From an uncultured Nocardioides sp. (lineage in GTDB: Bacteria > Actinomycetota > Actinomycetes > Propionibacteriales > Nocardioidaceae), in the NCBI RefSeq assembly GCF_946885725.1, contig NZ_CAMPGZ010000050.1:1-21983 (forward strand): a DNA stretch of 21,983 nt, given 5' to 3'. Of this stretch, positions 7,370 to 15,716 are shown in pieces. Below the pieces are notes generated by a model. The model searched no databases. It was not told the origin of the DNA and was given only the letters and a program-made list of their open reading frames with translations. The position numbers were made by a program, and so were the translations under genes. The first letter of the stretch is position 1; each line of letters opens with the position of its first letter.

Positions 7370-8802
7370 GCATCACCGTCTGGTCAACCGCCCGGGAGAT
7401 GGCGGCCGCGGTCGCCGCCAAGGAGATCTCCGCGCGCGAGCTGCTCGAGCTGCACCTCGACCGGATCGCCGCGGTCAACCCGAAGGTCAACGCGGTCGTC
7501 TCGCTCGACGCGGAGCGTGCCCGCGAGGGCGCCGCGGCCGCCGATGAGGCGCTCGCCCGCGGTGAGAAGGTCGGACCGCTGCACGGCCTGCCGCACGCCT
7601 TCAAGGACACCCACGAGGCGGCCGGCTGGCCGACGTCGTTCGGGTCGCCGCTGCGCCACGACTACGTCTCCCGGCACGACGAGCTGCTCGTGGAGCGGAT
7701 CCGGGGCGCCGGCGCCGTCACGATCGGGAAGACCAACGTGCCCGAGTGGGCCGCCGGCTCCCACACCTTCAACCCGATCTTCGGAACCACCCGCAACCCC
7801 TACGACCTGAGCCGCTCCGCCGGCGGGTCCAGCGGGGGAGCGGCCGCCGCGCTCGCGTCCGGCATGGTGCCGCTCGCCGACGGCAGCGACATGGGCGGCT
7901 CGCTGCGCAACCCGGCCTCGTTCTGCAACGTGGTCGGCCTTCGCCCCAGCGTCGGCCGGGTGCCCGACTGGCCCAAGGCCAACTACTGGGAGCTCCTCTC
8001 GGTGGGCGGGCCGATGGCGCGCAACGTCGAGGACCTCGCGCTGCTGCTGTCGGTGATCGCCGGCCCGACCCGGCGCGACCGGATGGCCCTCGGCGACCCC
8101 GGTGCGACATTCGCGCCGCCGCTCGCTCCGGACCCCAGCGTGCTGGCCGGCCTGCGGGTCGCCCTCAGCACCGACCTCGGCGGCGTCTTCGAGGTGGACG
8201 CGCAGGTCGCCGGCGTGGTCGAGGCGCAGGCCGCGGTGTTCGAGTCCGCCGGCGGCCACGTCGAGCGGGACCACCTCGACGTGACCGGTGCCGAGCAGGC
8301 GTTCCGGACGCTGCGGGCCTGGCTCTTCCAGGCGACGTACGGCCAGATGCTCGCCAAGCGCCCCGACGGCTTCAAGCCGTCCCTCGCCGACAACATCCGC
8401 GCCGGCGAGTCGCTCACCGGCGCCGACGTCTGGGCCGCGCACCAGCGGATGACCAGCCTGGGCAACCGGGTGCGCAAGTTCTTCGAGCGGTACGACGTAC
8501 TCGTGCTGCCCGTCAGCCAGGTGCCGCCGTTCGACGCCGACGAGGAGTACCCCGCCACCATCAACGGCCGCACCCAGGAGACCTACCTCGACTGGATGCG
8601 GTCCTGCTTCCTGATCACCGTCACCGGCTGCCCGGCCATCAGCGTGCCCGCGGGCTTCACCACCGAGGGCTGGCCGGTCGGCGTGCAGATCGTGGCGCCA
8701 CCCAAGGCCGAGCGCCGGCTGCTCGAGGTCGCGCACGCGTTCGAGCAGCTCACCCGCGTGGGCGAGCGCCGTCCCGACCTCGGAGAAGAGGTGTCCTCGT
8801 GA
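7366..8802 (+). CDS. Amidase-signature hydrolase (candidate malonamate or ureidomalonate amidase)
   Basis: 478 residues, amidase signature family. The Ser-cisSer-Lys triad is visible: K80 in GLPHAFKDT, cis-Ser S155 in SAGGSSGG and nucleophile S179 in GSDMGGSLRNPA. The 24-residue spacing between the serines equals that in malonamidase E2 and other members. The start is taken as TTG at 7366, forming a TTGA overlap with the CoxG stop; it gives MSITVWSTAREMAAAV, a normal amidase N-terminus, and the next in-frame ATG (7399) would clip helix 1. In context it could release ammonia from malonamate, or hydrolyse ureidomalonate directly. AtzE (1-carboxybiuret hydrolase) belongs to the same family, but no AtzG-like small subunit is seen beside it. 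Family firm, substrate inferred. Confidence 0.9.
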   Translation: MSITVWSTAREMAAAVAAKEISARELLELHLDRIAAVNPKVNAVVSLDAERAREGAAAADEALARGEKVGPLHGLPHAFKDTHEAAGWPTSFGSPLRHDYVSRHDELLVERIRGAGAVTIGKTNVPEWAAGSHTFNPIFGTTRNPYDLSRSAGGSSGGAAAALASGMVPLADGSDMGGSLRNPASFCNVVGLRPSVGRVPDWPKANYWELLSVGGPMARNVEDLALLLSVIAGPTRRDRMALGDPGATFAPPLAPDPSVLAGLRVALSTDLGGVFEVDAQVAGVVEAQAAVFESAGGHVERDHLDVTGAEQAFRTLRAWLFQATYGQMLAKRPDGFKPSLADNIRAGESLTGADVWAAHQRMTSLGNRVRKFFERYDVLVLPVSQVPPFDADEEYPATINGRTQETYLDWMRSCFLITVTGCPAISVPAGFTTEGWPVGVQIVAPPKAERRLLEVAHAFEQLTRVGERRPDLGEEVSS

Positions 8803-10865
8803 GCCGCATCCGGATCGGCATCGACACCGGCGGCACGTTCACGGACGTGGTGGCCGTCGACGAGGAGACCGGCGAGCTCGCCGTGACCAAGACACCGTCG
8901 ACACCGCACGACCCCGCGGTCGGGTTCATGACCGGCGTGCGCAAGGTGCTCGGCGACCTGGGTCTCGGCGGCGACGCCGTCACGGCGGTCAGCCACGGCA
9001 CCACGGTCGCCACCAACAAGCTGCTCGAGGGCAAGGTCGAGAACCTCGGCTTCATCACCACCGAGGGCTACGAGTTCATGCTCGAGATCGCCCGGCAGTC
9101 GGTGCCCGACGGCTACGGCAACTCCTACTTCTGGGTGAAGCCCGACCGGATCGTCCCGGTCGACCGGGTGAAGACCGTGGCCGGCCGGATGAACGTGCAC
9201 GGCGAGGAGATCCGGCCGTTCGACGCCGAGCAGGCGATGGCGGTGGCCGCGTGGTTCCGCGACCGTGGCATCAACACCATCGGCGTCTCGTTCCTGCACT
9301 CCTACGCCAACGACGCGCACGAGCTCGCGATGCGGGCGATCCTCGCCGAGGTGCACCCGGCCGCGACCGTGTCGATCTCGAGCGAGGTGCTGCGCGAGTA
9401 CCGCGAGTACGAACGCTCCGTCACCACGCTCGTCGACGCCGCGGTGAAGCCGAACATCCGGCGGTACGTCGAGAACATCGCCGGCCACCTGCGCACCCTC
9501 GACCAGGACCGGGCGGTGCCGTTCTACGTGATGAAGTCCAACGGCGGTGTCCTGTCGGCCGACGAGGTCGTGCACCAGCCGATCACCACCGTGCTCTCCG
9601 GCCCCGCAGCGGGCGCGCTGGGTGCGGCCGTGGTGGCCGAGAAGGCCGGGTTCTCGCAGGTCGTCACCTGTGACGGCGGCGGCACGTCGACCGACGTGAC
9701 CGTCGTGATCGACGGGCACCCCGCCCTCACCACCGAGGGCACCGTCGGCGCCTACCCGAGCAAGATCCCGATGATTGACGTGGTCACCGTCGGTGCGGGC
9801 GGCGGCTCGATCGCCTGGGTGTCGCCGGAAGGGACGCTCAAGGTCGGCCCGCAGTCGGCGGGCGCGGACCCGGGACCGATGTGCTACCGGACCGGTGGCG
9901 AGGAGCCGACGATCACCGACGCGCACGTGGTGCTCGGGCGGATCCCGCCGCACCTGCTGGGCGGCGAGGTGCCGCTCGACATCGAGCTGGCAAGCAAGGG
10001 GATCACCACGCTGGCCGAGCGGCTGGGCCTCGGGTTCGAGGCCTGCGCCACGGGCGTGCTGGAGATCTCCGCCTGGAACCAGGCCAACGCGCTGCGCCAG
10101 ATCACCGTCAACCGCGGCCTCGACGTCCGCGACTTCACGCTCGTCACGTTCGGCGGCTCGGGCTCGCTGCTCGCCTGCCGACTGATGGACATCCTCGGCC
10201 TGCAGGGCGTGTTGGTCCCGCTCAATCCCGGCAACCTGTCGGCGTACGGCCTGCTCACCGTCGACGTACGCAACGACTACGTGCAGACGCACGTGCGGCG
10301 GCACTCCCAGCTCGACCACGCCCAGGTCCAGGCGTTGTTCGACGACCTCGCACGGCAGGGCGACGACGCGCTCGAGCGCGAGGGCTTCCTGTCCGAGCAG
10401 CGACGGTTCCTGCGCACAGCCGACCTGCGCTACTACGGCCAGGCATTCGAGGTGCGCGTGGACGTCCCCGAGGGGCCGATCACGCAGGAGCTCGTGGACC
10501 AGGTCGCCGAGCGGTTCCACGACGAGCACAAGGCGCTCTACGACTACGACTTCCGCGACGACCCGCGGCAGGAGGTCGAGTGGGTCAACCTGCGGGTCAC
10601 CGGCATCGGCCCGATCCGCAAGCCCGAGCTGCGTGAGGTCGCGGCGGGCTCGGGCGCCGAGAGCGCGCGCACCGGCACGAGGCGGGTCTGGTTCGAGGAC
10701 GCATGGGTGGACACGCCGATCTACGACCGCGCCCGGCTCGGTGCGGGCGACGAGGTCACGGGGCCTGCGGTGTTCGAGGAGTTCAGCTCGACGATCCCGC
10801 TGCACCCGGGCTTCTCCGCGCGGGTCGACGCCCACGGCAACCTCGTGATCGGGAGGACGGCATGA
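8799..10865 (+). CDS. hyuA: HyuA: hydantoinase/oxoprolinase family ATP-binding subunit
   Basis: 688 residues, normal for HyuA. The N-terminal ASKHA-type ATP-binding motif RIGIDTGGTFTDVV (4-17) is followed by HGTTVATNKLLEGK (66-79), the actin-like ATPase signatures GPAAGALGAA and CDGGGTSTDV in the middle, then GAGGGSIAW and GPQSAGADPGPMCY. Family members (N-methylhydantoinase, 5-oxoprolinase, acetone/acetophenone carboxylase, caprolactamase) use ATP to activate a ring amide or ketone by phosphorylation, and the partner HyuB completes the reaction. The GTG at 8799 overlaps the amidase stop (GTGA) with GGAGAAGAGG upstream; the gene overlaps hyuB by ATGA at 10862. Substrate unknown. In this locus it may open a second ring, such as a hydantoin or a dihydropyrimidine, that the barbiturase-family enzyme does not take. 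Confidence 0.92.
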   Translation: MSRIRIGIDTGGTFTDVVAVDEETGELAVTKTPSTPHDPAVGFMTGVRKVLGDLGLGGDAVTAVSHGTTVATNKLLEGKVENLGFITTEGYEFMLEIARQSVPDGYGNSYFWVKPDRIVPVDRVKTVAGRMNVHGEEIRPFDAEQAMAVAAWFRDRGINTIGVSFLHSYANDAHELAMRAILAEVHPAATVSISSEVLREYREYERSVTTLVDAAVKPNIRRYVENIAGHLRTLDQDRAVPFYVMKSNGGVLSADEVVHQPITTVLSGPAAGALGAAVVAEKAGFSQVVTCDGGGTSTDVTVVIDGHPALTTEGTVGAYPSKIPMIDVVTVGAGGGSIAWVSPEGTLKVGPQSAGADPGPMCYRTGGEEPTITDAHVVLGRIPPHLLGGEVPLDIELASKGITTLAERLGLGFEACATGVLEISAWNQANALRQITVNRGLDVRDFTLVTFGGSGSLLACRLMDILGLQGVLVPLNPGNLSAYGLLTVDVRNDYVQTHVRRHSQLDHAQVQALFDDLARQGDDALEREGFLSEQRRFLRTADLRYYGQAFEVRVDVPEGPITQELVDQVAERFHDEHKALYDYDFRDDPRQEVEWVNLRVTGIGPIRKPELREVAAGSGAESARTGTRRVWFEDAWVDTPIYDRARLGAGDEVTGPAVFEEFSSTIPLHPGFSARVDAHGNLVIGRTA

Positions 10866-12781
10866 GTGGCGACCGGGTGGTCGAGCCTGTCGAGACCGCG
10901 GCGAACAAGGACGTCGACCCGGTCCTCGTCGAGATCGTCGAGGGCTACCTGGCGTCGGTGGAGAAGGAGGTCGAGACCGCGATCGGGCGTACGTCGCGCA
11001 GCCCGATGATCCGCGACGCCCACGACTACCGCGCCGGCATCCACGACCGGAAGCTGCGCAAGCTCACCGGGCGGTCCTACTCCGCTCTGGTGCACCCGGT
11101 GGCCCGGGACTACCCGCTCGAGACGATGAAGCCGGGCGACGTGTTCTTCCACAACGACGTCTACCTCTCCGAGGGCGGCATCGGACACCTCCCGGACCTG
11201 TGCGTCACCGCTCCGGTGTTCCACGACGAGGGCGACGGGCAGGGCCCGCAGGTGGTCGCGTTCGTGCAGGCGTTCGGCCACCACGACGACATCGGCGGCG
11301 CCGTACCGGGGTCGATGCCCAGCAGCGCCACGAGCGTCTTCGAGGAGGGGCTGATGGTCCCGCCGATCCGGCTGTGGGACCAGGGCGTGCCCAACGAGGC
11401 GGCGCTCAAGATCATGACGCGCAACTCGCGGATGCCCGAGTCGCTGGCCGCCGACCTCGACGCCGAGTGCTCGGCGTGCCTGATGGGGGCGCGGCGGATG
11501 GCCGAGCTGTTCGCGCGCTACGGCCGCGAGACGGTCGAGGCCTGCTTCGACGCGGTGCTCGACAAGACGACCGCGACGTTCCGCCGGGAGATCCTCGCGA
11601 AGATCCCGGTCGGCACGTACGTGTGGGAGGACTACGCCGAGCACGACGGCGTCGACGAGCCCAAGCTGCACACACAGCGGATCACGCTGACGCGGACACC
11701 GGCCGACGACCCCGGAGGCGAGCGCCTGGTCCTCGACTTCCACGGCACCAGCCCGCAGGCGAAGGGGCCGATCAACCACTGCGGCGACTACGCCGACGGC
11801 AACTTCCTGAAGAAGTGGCTCGCGCCGATCCTCCGCAACCTCGCCGACACCCCGGAGCGGATGGCCGAGCTCGACGTCAACGAGGGCGTCGTACCCCTGA
11901 TCGAGATGCGGTTCCCGCCCAAGGGCACGCTGCTCACGCCCGAGTTCCCGGCGCCGACCAACGCGCGGACGTTCGTGATCCTGCGGCTGCTCGGCGTGCT
12001 CGCCGGCGTGCTGGCCAAGGCGGTCGACGGCCGGATGCCCGCGGACCAGGAGACGATCCGCTACACGGGCGTGTACGGCACGGACCTCGACGGGGCGCCG
12101 TACCTCATGCGCGAGGTGCTCGGCGGCGGCTCCGGCGGGCGCTACTACGCCGACGGCGAGGACACCATCCACGTCGTGCCCGACTCGCGGAACCTGCCGA
12201 GCGAGTTCAGCGAGGCGCGGTTCCCGTTCGTGGTGGAGCGGCTCGGGCTGGCCGTGGACAGCGGCGGGCCGGGGCGCTACCGCGGCGGACTCGGCTACGA
12301 GAAGCACATCCGGATGCTCAAGGACGCGCACTTCATGTCCATCGCGGACCGGTCGATCCTGTCGTGCTGGGGCGTGAAGGGCGGCAAGGCCGGGCGCCCG
12401 TTCCAGGTGACGATCGACCCGGGCGGGCCGCGCGAGCGCGAGGTCGACGCGCTGGCCGACGCCGAGCCGGTCGCCGCCGGCGAGGTGATCCGGATCCGCA
12501 CGACCGGCGGCGGTGGCTGGGGCGACCCGCTCGAGCGCCCGTACGACGAGGTCGCCCGCGACGTGCTCTGGGGCAAGGTCTCGCGACAGGGCGCCCGCGA
12601 CGACTACGGCGTGGTCGTCGAGGGCCCCGACGATGCGCCGGTGGTCGACGAGGCCGCCAGCGACGCCCTGCGGGCCGAGCGCCGCGCCGCCCGCACCGGC
12701 GACGAGCCGTTCTTCGACCGCGGCCCCGGCTACGCCACGCTCGCCGGCGGCGCGACCGCGGCGGAGGTGGACTTCCTGTGA
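10862..12781 (+). CDS. hyuB: HyuB: hydantoinase B/oxoprolinase family subunit
   Basis: 639 residues. After a short leader it shows the HyuB start DPVLVEIVEGYLASVEKE, the RTSRSPMIRDAHDY stretch, and FFHNDVYLSEGGIGHLPD (about 94-111), the conserved region with probable metal ligands. The C-terminal part carries the family's glycine-rich motifs: GGGSGGRYY, GGPGRYRGGLG and TTGGGGWGDPLERP. It pairs with HyuA as an ATP-dependent cyclic-amide hydrolase or carboxylase. Residues 5-13 (RVVEPVETA) come from the fourth palindromic element and precede the conserved domain. ATG at 10862 overlaps the hyuA stop. The gene closes the tightly overlapped part of the operon; an 88-base gap follows. Substrate unknown. 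Confidence 0.92.
   Translation: MSGDRVVEPVETAANKDVDPVLVEIVEGYLASVEKEVETAIGRTSRSPMIRDAHDYRAGIHDRKLRKLTGRSYSALVHPVARDYPLETMKPGDVFFHNDVYLSEGGIGHLPDLCVTAPVFHDEGDGQGPQVVAFVQAFGHHDDIGGAVPGSMPSSATSVFEEGLMVPPIRLWDQGVPNEAALKIMTRNSRMPESLAADLDAECSACLMGARRMAELFARYGRETVEACFDAVLDKTTATFRREILAKIPVGTYVWEDYAEHDGVDEPKLHTQRITLTRTPADDPGGERLVLDFHGTSPQAKGPINHCGDYADGNFLKKWLAPILRNLADTPERMAELDVNEGVVPLIEMRFPPKGTLLTPEFPAPTNARTFVILRLLGVLAGVLAKAVDGRMPADQETIRYTGVYGTDLDGAPYLMREVLGGGSGGRYYADGEDTIHVVPDSRNLPSEFSEARFPFVVERLGLAVDSGGPGRYRGGLGYEKHIRMLKDAHFMSIADRSILSCWGVKGGKAGRPFQVTIDPGGPREREVDALADAEPVAAGEVIRIRTTGGGGWGDPLERPYDEVARDVLWGKVSRQGARDDYGVVVEGPDDAPVVDEAASDALRAERRAARTGDEPFFDRGPGYATLAGGATAAEVDFL
10876..10900 (+). repeat. Palindromic element copy 4 (direct), in frame at HyuB N-terminus
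   Basis: Bases 1-21 match copy 1; the 3' arm is partly decayed (GACCGCG for GACCACC). Read as VVEPVETA, in the same frame as copies 1 and 3. Confidence 0.8.
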
Positions 12782-12869
12782 CGGCACCAGCTGTAACGCG
12801 GGGTTATCGACGCTCAACAGGGGAAATTCCGCGTGGGATGCGTCCATGTCGCGTGGGGAGTGCGCGGCG

Positions 12870-13610
12870 ATGACGGCCCGGAAGCTGACCGTGGTCACCG
12901 GCGGCACCCGCGGGATCGGCGCCGCCACCGCGCTGCGGCTCGCCGCCGAGGGGCACGACCTGGTGCTGGGGTACGCCGCCGACGACGCCACGGCCGAAGC
13001 GACCAGCAAGCAGGTCGAGGACGCCGGGGCGCGCTGCCGGACCGTGCGAGCGGACGTCACCGACCCCGAGCAGGTGGAGGCGCTGTTCGACGCCGCCGCC
13101 GAGGCCGGTCCGGTCACCGGGCTGGTCAACAACGCCGGCGCGACCCTGCACATCGGCGAGCTCGTCGACACACCGACCGACGTGATCCGCCGGGTCATCG
13201 ACCTGAACCTGACCGCCGCCGTCCTCTGCGCCAGGCGCGCGCTGCGCGACATGATCGCCAACGGCGCCGGCACGATCGTCAACGTCTCGTCCGGGGCGGC
13301 GACGCTGGGCGCGCCGGGGGAGTACGTCCACTACGCCGCCGCCAAGGCCGGCGTCGACGCGCTGACCAAGGGGCTGGCCGTCGAGGCCGCGCCGTACGGC
13401 GTACGCGTGAACGCCGTGGCCCCCGGCATCATCCGCACCGGCATCCACGAGGCCGCGGGCGAGCCCGGCCGCCTGGAGCGGGTCGCCCCGAACGTCCCGA
13501 TGGGGCGCGTCGGTGAGCCCGAGGAGGTCGCCGCGGCGATCACCTGGCTGCTCGGCGACGAGTGTCCCTACGCAACCGGTGCCGTGCTGCGTGTGGCGGG
13601 AGGCCGCTGA
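12870..13610 (+). CDS. Short-chain dehydrogenase/reductase (SDR), substrate unknown
   Basis: 246 residues, a classical SDR. The cofactor-binding TGGTRGIG is at 10-17, LVNNAG at 85-90, N113 in DLNLTAA, the catalytic serine at 140/141 (NVSSG), and Y155 and K159 in YAAAK; the C-terminus PYATGAVLRVAGGR is typical of FabG-like members. The ATG at 12870 is chosen because GGGGAG lies about 10 bases upstream and the TARKLTVVTGG start aligns with the family; an ATG at 12846 would add eight residues. It follows an 88-base gap, the only break after the FAD subunit, and its stop overlaps the carbamate kinase start (TGATG). Its step is unknown; it could handle a three-carbon acid product or a 5-methyl derivative from thymine. 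Confidence 0.9.
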   Translation: MTARKLTVVTGGTRGIGAATALRLAAEGHDLVLGYAADDATAEATSKQVEDAGARCRTVRADVTDPEQVEALFDAAAEAGPVTGLVNNAGATLHIGELVDTPTDVIRRVIDLNLTAAVLCARRALRDMIANGAGTIVNVSSGAATLGAPGEYVHYAAAKAGVDALTKGLAVEAAPYGVRVNAVAPGIIRTGIHEAAGEPGRLERVAPNVPMGRVGEPEEVAAAITWLLGDECPYATGAVLRVAGGR

Positions 13611-14584
13611 TGAGAGTCCTGCTCGCTCTGGGTGGCAACGCGATGACCGGACCCGACGGCCGGGCACGTCCCGAGGACCAGATTGCGGCCGCCAAGACCG
13701 CGATGGAATCCGTCGCCGACCTGGTCGCAGAAGGCGTCGACATCGTGCTGACGCACGGCAACGGCCCGCAGGTCGGCAACCTGCTGGTCAAGAACGAGGT
13801 CGCCGCCGCGATCGTGCCGCCCGTCCCGCTGGACTGGTGCGGCGCGCAGACCCAGGCGACGCTCGGTCTGATCCTGATGAACGCCCTCGACGACGCCCTC
13901 GCACGCCGGGGCATCCGGCGGCCGAGCGCCACGGTCGTCACGCGCACGCGGGTGGACGCCGACGACCCCGGCTTCGAGCGGCCGACGAAGCCGATCGGCC
14001 GGTACCTCCCCGCCGAGGAGGCCGCGCTGCTCGTCGAGCACGGCGAGACCTGGGAGGACCGGGGCGAGAAGGGCTGGCGGCGCGTCGTCGCCTCGCCGGA
14101 GCCGCGCGAGATCCTCGACGCCGACGCGGCGCTCGCGCTCGTCGACGCCGGCTTCGTCGTGGTCGCCAACGGCGGTGGCGGCATCCCGGTCGTGCGCGAG
14201 GGCGGCACGCTGCGCGGCGTCGAGGCCGTCATCGACAAGGACCTCGGGGCCGCGCTCCTCGCGCGCACGGTCAACGCCGACGTGCTCGTCGTGGCCACCG
14301 ACGTACCCCACGCGGTGCTGCGCTTCGGCCGGCCCGACGCCGAGGACGTCGGCCGCGTCACCGTCACGCGGATGCGCGAGCTGGCCGCCGAGGGCCACTT
14401 CGCCAGCGGGTCGATGGGCCCGAAGGTCGACGCCGCCTGCCGCTTCGTCGAGCAGGGCGGGTCGTACGCCGTCATCACCGACCTCGACTCCATCGTCGCA
14501 GCCGTCACCCAGCCCGACGGTCGCTCCGGCACCGTCGTCGTACCCGACAACCAGACCGAACCAGAGGGAGAACCCGATGCCTGA
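13610..14584 (+). CDS. arcC: Carbamate kinase
   Basis: 324 residues. It has the amino-acid-kinase fold motifs of carbamate kinase: LLALGGNAM at the N-terminus, [50 protein letters not shown] and the C-terminal [14 protein letters not shown]. It catalyses carbamoyl phosphate + ADP to ATP + carbamate, which decays to ammonia and CO2. The ATG at 13610 is preceded by GGGAGG at 13598-13603 and shares one base with the SDR stop; its end overlaps the next gene by 8 bases. There is no arginine deiminase or ornithine carbamoyltransferase nearby, so the carbamoyl phosphate source is most likely the FdrA/DUF2877 enzyme encoded divergently, as in the E. coli allantoin system where fdrA-ylbE-ylbF-ybcF form a unit. 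Confidence 0.93.
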   Translation: MRVLLALGGNAMTGPDGRARPEDQIAAAKTAMESVADLVAEGVDIVLTHGNGPQVGNLLVKNEVAAAIVPPVPLDWCGAQTQATLGLILMNALDDALARRGIRRPSATVVTRTRVDADDPGFERPTKPIGRYLPAEEAALLVEHGETWEDRGEKGWRRVVASPEPREILDADAALALVDAGFVVVANGGGGIPVVREGGTLRGVEAVIDKDLGAALLARTVNADVLVVATDVPHAVLRFGRPDAEDVGRVTVTRMRELAAEGHFASGSMGPKVDAACRFVEQGGSYAVITDLDSIVAAVTQPDGRSGTVVVPDNQTEPEGEPDA

Positions 14585-15716
14585 GCCCATCGACGTGCGC
14601 AAGGTGCCGATCCTGAACGTGTCCGACGCCAGCGGACTGGCGAACCTGATCGACGACGGCACGCTCGAGGCCGACCGGGTGATCGCGGTGATCGGCAAGA
14701 CCGAGGGCAACGGCGGCGTCAACGACTACACGCGGATCATCGCCGACCGGGCGTTCCGGGAAGTGCTGGTCGAGAAGGGCACCCGCAGCCCCGAGGAGGT
14801 CAAGCAGATCCCGATCGTCTGGTCCGGCGGCACCGACGGCGTGATCAGCCCGCACGCGACGATCTTCGCGACCATGCCGCAGGAGTTGGCCGAGCAGACC
14901 GACGAGCCGCGGCTCACCGTCGGGTTCGCGATGAGCGAGGTGCTGATGCCCGAGGACATCGGCCGCGTCGCGATGATCGAGAAGGTCGCCGACGCCGTGA
15001 AGGTCGCCATGGAGCGGGCCGGCATCACCGACCCGGCCGACGTGCACTACGTGCAGACCAAGACCCCGCTGCTGACGATCCACACCATCCGCGACGCCAA
15101 GAGCCGCGGCAAGACCGTGTGGACCGAGCACACGCACGAGTCGATGGACCTCTCCAACGGCTGTACGGCGCTGGGCATCGCCGTCGCGCTCGGCGAGATC
15201 GAGATGCCGACGGACGCCGACGTGATGCACAACCGGTCGCTGTACTCCTCGGTGGCGTCCTGCTCCAGCGGCGTCGAGCTCGACCAGGCGCAGGTCGTCG
15301 TGGTCGGCAACTCCACCGGCGTGGGCGGCCGGTTCCGCATCGGCCACTCAGTGATGCGTGACGCGATCGACCAGGACGGCATCTGGGCGGCGATCCGCGA
15401 CGCCGGCCTCGACCTGCCCGACCGGCCGCACCGCAGCGACCTGAAGGGCCGGCTGGTCAACGTGTTCCTCAAGTGCGAGGCCAGCCAGGACGGTCAGGTC
15501 GCCGGCCGTCGCAACGCGATGCTCGACGACTCCGACGTGCACTGGCACCGGCAGATCAAGGCCGCGGTCGGCGGCGTCACCGCGGCTGTCACCGGCGACC
15601 CGGCGGTGTTCGTCTCCGTCTCCGCCGCGCACCAGGGTCCCGACGGCGGCGGCCCGGTGGCCGCGATCGTCGACCTCGGTGACGAGCCCACCGGCTACAT
15701 CCCGCCGGAGAGCTAG
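14577..15716 (+). CDS. Ring-opening amidohydrolase: barbiturase (or cyanuric acid amidohydrolase)
   Basis: 379 residues, in the barbiturase/cyanuric acid amidohydrolase (AtzD/TrzD) family, a fold of three repeats each giving a Ser-Lys pair. All three pairs are visible: K41 in [14 protein letters not shown] and S83 in [10 protein letters not shown]162 in VQTKTPLLT and the serine near 228 in [12 protein letters not shown]; the third lysine in [13 protein letters not shown] and serine in [15 protein letters not shown]. The C-terminus runs about 15 residues past the AtzD end as I recall it. Barbiturase opens barbiturate to ureidomalonate; cyanuric acid hydrolase opens cyanurate. The permease and Mo hydroxylase favour barbiturase, and no biuret-pathway partner is seen. 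The ATG at 14577 has GAGGGAG upstream and overlaps carbamate kinase. The stop TAG overlaps the converging epimerase stop. Confidence 0.92.
   Translation: MPEPIDVRKVPILNVSDASGLANLIDDGTLEADRVIAVIGKTEGNGGVNDYTRIIADRAFREVLVEKGTRSPEEVKQIPIVWSGGTDGVISPHATIFATMPQELAEQTDEPRLTVGFAMSEVLMPEDIGRVAMIEKVADAVKVAMERAGITDPADVHYVQTKTPLLTIHTIRDAKSRGKTVWTEHTHESMDLSNGCTALGIAVALGEIEMPTDADVMHNRSLYSSVASCSSGVELDQAQVVVVGNSTGVGGRFRIGHSVMRDAIDQDGIWAAIRDAGLDLPDRPHRSDLKGRLVNVFLKCEASQDGQVAGRRNAMLDDSDVHWHRQIKAAVGGVTAAVTGDPAVFVSVSAAHQGPDGGGPVAAIVDLGDEPTGYIPPES

Noticed and set aside
10721..13282. 853-codon open frame antisense to hyuB and the SDR
   Set aside because: Same reason: compositional shadow of two well-supported genes, with no recognisable motif.
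14577..15716. Cyanuric acid pathway (AtzD with AtzE-type amidase)
   Set aside because: Possible by family, but no AtzG small subunit or biuret/allophanate gene is seen, and a UraA-like permease and Mo hydroxylase are not needed for cyanurate. Kept only as an alternative.
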